Shown here: positions 59,332 to 64,000 of the stretch, in pieces
How positions within the stretch are numbered: the first letter of the stretch is position 1
Layout of the letters: every line of letters starts with the position of its first letter
From: Paraburkholderia acidisoli
GTDB lineage: Bacteria > Pseudomonadota > Gammaproteobacteria > Burkholderiales > Burkholderiaceae
DNA length: 64,000 nucleotides
Assembly (NCBI RefSeq): GCF_009789675.1
Contig: NZ_CP046914.1
Location: 744,001-808,000, forward strand
Direction of reading: 5' to 3'
The notes under the pieces: model-generated
What the model saw: the letters and a program-made list of their open reading frames with translations, nothing else
Told to the model about the DNA's origin: nothing
The model's database searches: none
Program-made: the position numbers and the translations under genes

Positions 59332-61209
59332 TTACAAACCGAGCTGACGTTTCATTTCAGCCCGCGTCTGATTCAACGACATCAATTCGGCCAATTCCTC
59401 CGGCGTATGCCTCGATTGCCGCGACAGCGCGTCCAGCCGCTCGCAGCAGGCGTCGTAGCGCATTTTCAGGATTGCTGCCTTGAGTTCCTCGCTCACGAGC
59501 CGCTCCTGCTCGCGGCGCTCCTCCAAAGCGGAGCCGTCTTCGGGATTTTTCATCAGTAAATCCCGAACGTTTTCATCATAGTCCAGAATTTCGCGAAAAA
59601 TCTCCTCGAACGTCGCAGCATTGGCCCCATTTCTCAGCAGATCCGAAAGCAGCTGGAATTCCGCCGATTCGCCGAGCGCGCGCGCGTGCGTGGCCACCTC
59701 TTCGAACAACTCGCCGTGGCGCGTGAAGCCGATGAGCGCCTTCTCCGCCTCCTCGTCCAGTTGCGCCGCAATGCGCGGATGCATGACGAGGCTGCGCAGC
59801 GCCTTGCGCTCCAGCCCCGTGACGAGGTGCCGGTCCTTGCGCGCCGGCGCCTGGCGCGCCGCCTGGGCAATGCGCGCGTCCACTTCGCACAGCGCCGCGA
59901 CTTCCTCGAACGGCACGTCCAGCCGGTCCGCGAACATGTGCATGATCTGCGCGCGCAAGGCGTTCGCGGGCAGCGCCTGCAGCAGCGGTTTCGCGTCGAA
60001 CAGCGCGCGGGCGCGGCCTTCGGGCTGATCCAGCTCTTTGTCCGCCAGCACTTCGTTCAGCATGAACTGCGAAAGCGGCATGGCGCGCTCGACCTGCTCC
60101 GAGAACGCCTCGGTGCCGAATTCGCGCACGTAGCTGTCCGGATCGTGCTCGGCGGGCAGGAACAGAAAGCGGATCGTGCGGTTGTCGGCCGCGTGCGGCA
60201 GACACGCGTCCAGCGCGCGCCGCGCGGCGCGGCGGCCCGCGGAGTCGCCGTCGAAGCTGAAGATCACCGTGTCGGTCTGACGCATCAGCTTCTGCACGTG
60301 GATCGGCGTGCACGCGGTGCCGAGCGTGGCCACGGCGTTCTGGAAGCCCAGTTGCGCCAGCGCCACCACGTCCATATAGCCTTCCACCACCAGCACGTAG
60401 CGCTGCTCGCGAATCGCGAGGCGCGCCTCGAACAGCCCATACAGCTCGCTGCCCTTGTTAAATAGCGGCGTTTCCGGCGAATTCAAATACTTGGGCTCGC
60501 CGCCATCCAGGACGCGGCCGCCGAAGCCGATGACCTGGCCCTTTACGTTGCGGATCGGGAACATCACGCGGTCGCGGAAACGGTCGTAGCGGCGCGCGGC
60601 GCCCTGCGCATCCTGCTTTTCGCTGACGATGACGAGACCCGACTCCACGAGCGAGTCGTCGCGGTAATTCTCGAACGCGGATTCGAGGTTCTGCCAGCCG
60701 TCTGGGGCATAACCGAGCCCGAAGCGCGCGGCGACTTCGCCCGTGAGACCACGCTTCTTGAGGTACTGAATGGCGTTGGGCGCGCCGCGCAACTGCTTGC
60801 GGTAGTAGTCGCAGGCGGTTTGCATCACGTCGGAGAGCGCCGTGGTGACGGCCTTCGACGCGCCGGACGCGAAGCCCCCGGCACCGCCGCCGCTGAAGCC
60901 GCCGCGCAGGGGCGATGGTTCCTGCGGCACGCTGAGCCCCACCGACTGCGCGAGTTGCTCGACGGCCTCGGGAAACGAGAGCCCGGCGTGTTCCATGAGA
61001 AAGCCGATCGCCGTGCCGTGCGCGCCGCAGCCGAAGCAGTGATAGAACTGCTTGGTCGGACTCACCGTGAACGACGGGCTTTTCTCGTTGTGGAACGGGC
61101 ACAGGCCCATGAAATTCGCGCCGCCCTTCTTGAGCTGCACGTAACGACCCACCACGTCGACAATATCGACGCGGTTGAGCAGGTCCTGCAAAAACGAATG
61201 CGGAATCAT
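59332..61209 (-). CDS. dnaG: DNA primase DnaG
   Basis: A 625-residue primase that makes RNA primers for replication. The N-terminal CHC2 zinc finger is complete (CPFHNEKSPSF, then YHCFGCGAHG). The TOPRIM core has VLVVEGYMDVVALAQLG with the catalytic Glu and FSFDGDSAGRRAARRALD with the metal-binding Asp residues. The C-terminal helicase-binding domain ends MKRQLGL. It precedes rpoD on the same strand, 146 bp away, as in other beta-proteobacteria. Confidence 0.97.
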   Translation of the reverse strand: MIPHSFLQDLLNRVDIVDVVGRYVQLKKGGANFMGLCPFHNEKSPSFTVSPTKQFYHCFGCGAHGTAIGFLMEHAGLSFPEAVEQLAQSVGLSVPQEPSPLRGGFSGGGAGGFASGASKAVTTALSDVMQTACDYYRKQLRGAPNAIQYLKKRGLTGEVAARFGLGYAPDGWQNLESAFENYRDDSLVESGLVIVSEKQDAQGAARRYDRFRDRVMFPIRNVKGQVIGFGGRVLDGGEPKYLNSPETPLFNKGSELYGLFEARLAIREQRYVLVVEGYMDVVALAQLGFQNAVATLGTACTPIHVQKLMRQTDTVIFSFDGDSAGRRAARRALDACLPHAADNRTIRFLFLPAEHDPDSYVREFGTEAFSEQVERAMPLSQFMLNEVLADKELDQPEGRARALFDAKPLLQALPANALRAQIMHMFADRLDVPFEEVAALCEVDARIAQAARQAPARKDRHLVTGLERKALRSLVMHPRIAAQLDEEAEKALIGFTRHGELFEEVATHARALGESAEFQLLSDLLRNGANAATFEEIFREILDYDENVRDLLMKNPEDGSALEERREQERLVSEELKAAILKMRYDACCERLDALSRQSRHTPEELAELMSLNQTRAEMKRQLGL

Positions 61210-61317
61210 CGAGGCCTGAACGCCCGTTGAGCAGAAGAGTCTCGCGCGACGCGCACCGAAGCGCCCGGCGCCGCCGCCCGCGAACGGAGCGGCACGCCGC
61301 GCACGAGACGCGTGCTC

Positions 61318-61767
61318 TTACTTCGAGAGCGCGGCTTTGACGAGGCCCGAGACCGCCGTCATGTCGGCGCGGCCCGCGAGCTTCGGCTTGAGCACGCCCA
61401 TGACCTTGCCCATGTCCTGCGGACCGGCGGCGCCCACCTGCGCGACGGCGGCCTGGACTTCGGCGGCGATCTCGGCATCGGACAGTTGCGCGGGCATGTA
61501 GGCGGCCAGCACGGTCAGCTCGGCCGCTTCCTTTTCCACGAGATCGTTCCGGCCGGCGGCTTCGAACTGGCTGATCGAATCCTTGCGCTGCTTGATCATC
61601 TTGTCGATGACGGCGGTGACGCCGGCGTCGTCGAGCGTCACGCGCTCGTCCACTTCACGTTGCTTGATGGCGGCGAGCAGCAGACGGATCGTGGCGAGGC
61701 GCTCGGTTTCGCGGGCGCGCATCGCGGCCTTCATGTCGTCGTTGATCTGGTCTCGGAGACTCATCAC
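61318..61767 (-). CDS. GatB/YqeY-domain protein
   Basis: A 149-residue YqeY-type protein (MSLRDQINDDMKAAMRARET, AELTVLAAYMPAQLSDAEIA, and the C-terminal MGVLKPKLAGRADMTAVSGLVKAAL in parts). The family shares a domain with the GatB amidotransferase subunit but is stand-alone, and it lies between rpsU and dnaG in most beta-proteobacteria. It is thought to act on or with tRNA; its exact role is not established. Confidence 0.93.
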   Translation of the reverse strand: MMSLRDQINDDMKAAMRARETERLATIRLLLAAIKQREVDERVTLDDAGVTAVIDKMIKQRKDSISQFEAAGRNDLVEKEAAELTVLAAYMPAQLSDAEIAAEVQAAVAQVGAAGPQDMGKVMGVLKPKLAGRADMTAVSGLVKAALSK

Positions 61768-61802
61768 TCACCTGAATTACGTTGGGGTTGCTGGAATGCA
61801 AA

Positions 61803-61830
61803 ACCCGCCTGGAAGCGTTTCCAGGCGGGT
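61803..61830 (-). terminator. Rho-independent terminator after rpsU
   Basis: A perfect 12-bp stem (ACCCGCCTGGAA / TTCCAGGCGGGT, 4-nt loop) is followed on the minus strand by TTTTG. It lies between rpsU and the YqeY gene and would partly separate their expression. Confidence 0.75.
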
Positions 61831-61973
61831 CGGCGCAGATTCGACTTGGTTGCGACCACACCAGAAGGCAGCCACGGCCGGGAACCATCGAGCTTGTGGC
61901 TCGCCGGACCGGCCCGGCTGCACACGCCGCCGCACGCCGCGCCACCAGGCGCGCGCCGCGACGGCGCCGAAAA

Positions 61974-62186
61974 TCAGTACAGCTTCTTCGGCAGCATCTG
62001 GCCACGCAGACGCTTGAAATGGCGCTTGACCGCCGCCGCTTTCTTGCGCTTACGCTCCGACGTCGGCTTCTCGTAAAACTCGCGCGCACGAAGTTCGGTC
62101 AGGAGACCGTTCTTTTCGATCGTGCGCTTGAAGCGGCGCATGGCGACTTCAAACGGCTCGTTTTCTTTTACGCGGATGGTCGTCAT
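61974..62186 (-). CDS. rpsU: 30S ribosomal protein S21
   Basis: A 70-residue basic protein starting [20 protein letters not shown] and ending [12 protein letters not shown], the full bS21 sequence. It binds the 30S platform near the anti-Shine-Dalgarno end of 16S rRNA. It heads the rpsU-yqeY-dnaG-rpoD group transcribed leftward, with a strong hairpin after it. Confidence 0.97.
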   Translation of the reverse strand: MTTIRVKENEPFEVAMRRFKRTIEKNGLLTELRAREFYEKPTSERKRKKAAAVKRHFKRLRGQMLPKKLY

Positions 62187-62256
62187 TTTCCAATAACGGA
62201 TCGGAGGTAAAGAAAACTGAGTGTAGCAAAGGAAATTGCCAGTCGCCAGATTATCG

Positions 62257-63483
62257 TCAGGCGCTCCGCACGGCCGCCGCGAAGTCCGCCGCGGCCTCGC
62301 CCGCGGCCACGCCGGAGGCCCATGCCCACTGGAAATTGTAGCCGCCGAGCCAGCCCGTGACGTCCACCGCCTCGCCCACGAAATAGAGGCCCGGCACGCG
62401 CTGGCTCATCATCGTCGCCGAGGAGAGTTCGCGCGTGTCCACACCGCCGCGCGTGACTTCGGCCTTCTTGTAGCCTTCGGTGCCGGTGGGCGTGAGCGTC
62501 CATTGCGCGAGGCCGTCGCCCACGCGGCGCAGCGTCTTGTCGGGCAGGTCGGCGAGGCGCGCATCGGCCTTCACCTGGTGCGTTTCGAGCCACGCGTGCG
62601 CGAGGCGTGCGGGCACCCATTCGGCGAGCAGATTGCCGATCTGGCGTTTGGTCTCGCCCTTCGCCTCGATCAACGCCGCCGTGGCGTCGCGCTCGGGCAG
62701 CAGGTTCACGCGAATCGGCTGGCCGGGCTGCCAGAAGCTCGAAATCTGCAGGACGCCCGGCCCCGACAAGCCGCGATGCGTGAACAGCAGGTCTTCGTCG
62801 AAAGCGCCGCCGGTCTTGCGCTCGCCCGTCGCCACGTTGACTTCGAGCGACACGCCCGAGAGCGGCACGTAGGGCGCCCATTCGTCCTGCGCGAAGGTCA
62901 GCGGCACGAGCGCCGGGCGTGTGTCGATCAGCTTGTGGCCGAACTGCTTCGCGACGCGATAGGCGAAATCGGTCGCGCCGATCTTCGGAATCGACAGACC
63001 GCCGGTCGCGATCACGAGCGCCTGCGCGCGAATCTCGCCTTGCGGCGTGCCGAGCGTGAAGCCCGCGCCATCGGCATGACTCACGGCCTCGACGGGCAGC
63101 GGACGGCGCCACGCCACGCGGCCTTCGTCGCATTCGGCGCGCAGCACGTCGATGATCGCCTCGCTCGACTGGTCGCAGAACAGCTGGCCCTTGTGCTTCT
63201 CGTGCCACGTCACGCGATGCTGGCGCAGCAGCGCCAGAAAGTCGCGCGGCGTATAGCGCGCGAGCGCCGAGCGGCAGAAATGCGGGTTGTTCGAGAGATA
63301 GTTGGCCGGGCTCGCGTGCAGATTCGTGAAATTGCAGCGGCCGCCGCCGGAGATGCGGATTTTTTCCGCGAGGCGCGGCGCGTGATCGATCAGCGCCACG
63401 CGGCGCCCCTTCTGGCCGGCCACCGCCGCGCACATCATGCCGGCCGCCCCTGCGCCGATCACGGCGATGTCGAAAGATTCCAT
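62257..63483 (-). CDS. NAD(P)/FAD-dependent oxidoreductase, BaiN/HI0933-like
   Basis: A 408-residue flavoprotein. The N-terminal FAD motif is [20 protein letters not shown], followed by the family signature [19 protein letters not shown]. The second nucleotide-binding element is [20 protein letters not shown]. The C-terminal [20 protein letters not shown] closes the FAD site. This family (HI0933/YhiN/BaiN) has no well-defined physiological substrate. ATG 63483 gives the usual start [13 protein letters not shown] 63492 is possible. It is divergent from tsaD. Confidence 0.9.
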   Translation of the reverse strand: MESFDIAVIGAGAAGMMCAAVAGQKGRRVALIDHAPRLAEKIRISGGGRCNFTNLHASPANYLSNNPHFCRSALARYTPRDFLALLRQHRVTWHEKHKGQLFCDQSSEAIIDVLRAECDEGRVAWRRPLPVEAVSHADGAGFTLGTPQGEIRAQALVIATGGLSIPKIGATDFAYRVAKQFGHKLIDTRPALVPLTFAQDEWAPYVPLSGVSLEVNVATGERKTGGAFDEDLLFTHRGLSGPGVLQISSFWQPGQPIRVNLLPERDATAALIEAKGETKRQIGNLLAEWVPARLAHAWLETHQVKADARLADLPDKTLRRVGDGLAQWTLTPTGTEGYKKAEVTRGGVDTRELSSATMMSQRVPGLYFVGEAVDVTGWLGGYNFQWAWASGVAAGEAAADFAAAVRSA

Positions 63484-63703
63484 GGCGCGCATTTTACCTG
63501 CGCGGCAGCGGCCACGGCCCGCGCGCCGCTCTGGCGGCTCCGGGGAAACTTCGGGACGACTTCGAGGCGCCCTCCGGGCGAACGCTGGACGGACTCGAGA
63601 CGCGCTCAGCCGGCCGACGCGCGCACTGCTATACTTTCAGGCTTACTTTTCTCCGTTTTAGCGACGTTTTCGCGGCCCGTTCGCGACCGTTGCGCGCCAC
63701 ACC

Positions 63704-64000
63704 ATGCTCGTTCTCGGCATCGAAAGCTCCTGCGACGAAACCGGCCTCGCGCTCTACGACAGCGAGCGTGGCCTGCTCGCGCACGCGCTGCACTCGCAGA
63801 TCGCCATGCACCGCGAGTACGGCGGTGTCGTGCCGGAACTCGCTTCGCGCGATCATATTCGCCGCGCGTTGCCGCTGCTGGAAGAAGTGCTCGCGAAGAG
63901 CGGCGCGGCGCGCGCCGACATCGACGCCATCGCGTTCACGCAAGGCCCCGGCCTCGCGGGCGCGCTGCTGGTGGGCGCGAGCATCGCCAACGCGCTCGCC
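63704..64000 (+). CDS. tsaD: tRNA N6-threonylcarbamoyladenosine transferase TsaD, N-terminal part
   Basis: The first 99 residues of TsaD (formerly Gcp/YgjD); the window ends inside the gene. [19 protein letters not shown] is the ATPase nucleotide-binding opening, and [19 protein letters not shown] is the conserved family signature with metal-binding His residue. [15 protein letters not shown] follows. With TsaB and TsaE it makes the t6A37 modification of tRNAs that read ANN codons. A TATACT -10-like hexamer lies at 63630-63635. Confidence 0.96.
   Translation, partial: MLVLGIESSCDETGLALYDSERGLLAHALHSQIAMHREYGGVVPELASRDHIRRALPLLEEVLAKSGAARADIDAIAFTQGPGLAGALLVGASIANALA

Overview
The window looks like a chromosomal segment of a Burkholderiaceae bacterium of the Burkholderia/Paraburkholderia/Caballeronia group. 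Coding DNA is GC-rich with strong third-position GC. The right end carries the rpoD, dnaG, yqeY, rpsU and tsaD block typical of these genomes. The gene complement (DUF4148 proteins, Gram-negative porin, membrane glucose dehydrogenase, benABCD, mandelate genes) also fits. No insertion sequence, prophage, CRISPR array or rRNA is visible.

Layout. 1-6929: a two-armed catabolic cluster (NCS1-type permease, LysR, FAD amine/amino-acid oxidoreductase and cupin leftward; LuxR-type regulator, ureohydrolase and aldehyde dehydrogenase rightward), probably for a guanidino compound or polyamine. 7072-8899: a His/Met/Cys-rich DUF2946 protein, an outer-membrane barrel and CopC. 8942-20003: mixed genes, including a SET-domain methyltransferase with a post-SET cysteine cluster, a lipoprotein resembling a clan GH-A glycoside hydrolase, a glycosyltransferase with a GmhB-like HAD protein, topoisomerase IB, a CPA1-type antiporter and two DUF4148 proteins. 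20326-30781: PQQ glucose dehydrogenase, porin, frmR-frmA formaldehyde detoxification with a tandem operator, SDR, katG, an EamA exporter and a LysR. 30887-32674: an orphan MEDS-GAF histidine kinase.

32709-56443 is the most interesting part, a 24-kb block for aromatic and alpha-hydroxy acids. benABCD (benzoate to catechol) faces a BenM/CatM-type LysR across sites matching the known ATAC-N7-GTAT operators. A leftward mdlC-mdlB-mdlA-MFS-aldehyde dehydrogenase operon converts mandelate to benzoate, so the two operons together run from mandelate to catechol. Immediately right lies a second rightward set: class II aldolase, FMN 2-hydroxy-acid dehydrogenase, aldehyde dehydrogenase, ThDP-dependent enzyme, MFS transporter, LysR and a secreted beta-propeller protein. 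It repeats the mandelate chemistry (oxidise, decarboxylate, oxidise) with different enzymes. The same CATA-N5-TATG box lies about 110 bp upstream of its first and last genes. I do not recognise this set as a described pathway.

56477-64000: terminators, an unusual 88-nt class II tRNA with a CAT anticodon, then the leftward housekeeping genes rpoD, dnaG, yqeY and rpsU, a BaiN/HI0933-type flavoprotein, and the start of tsaD.
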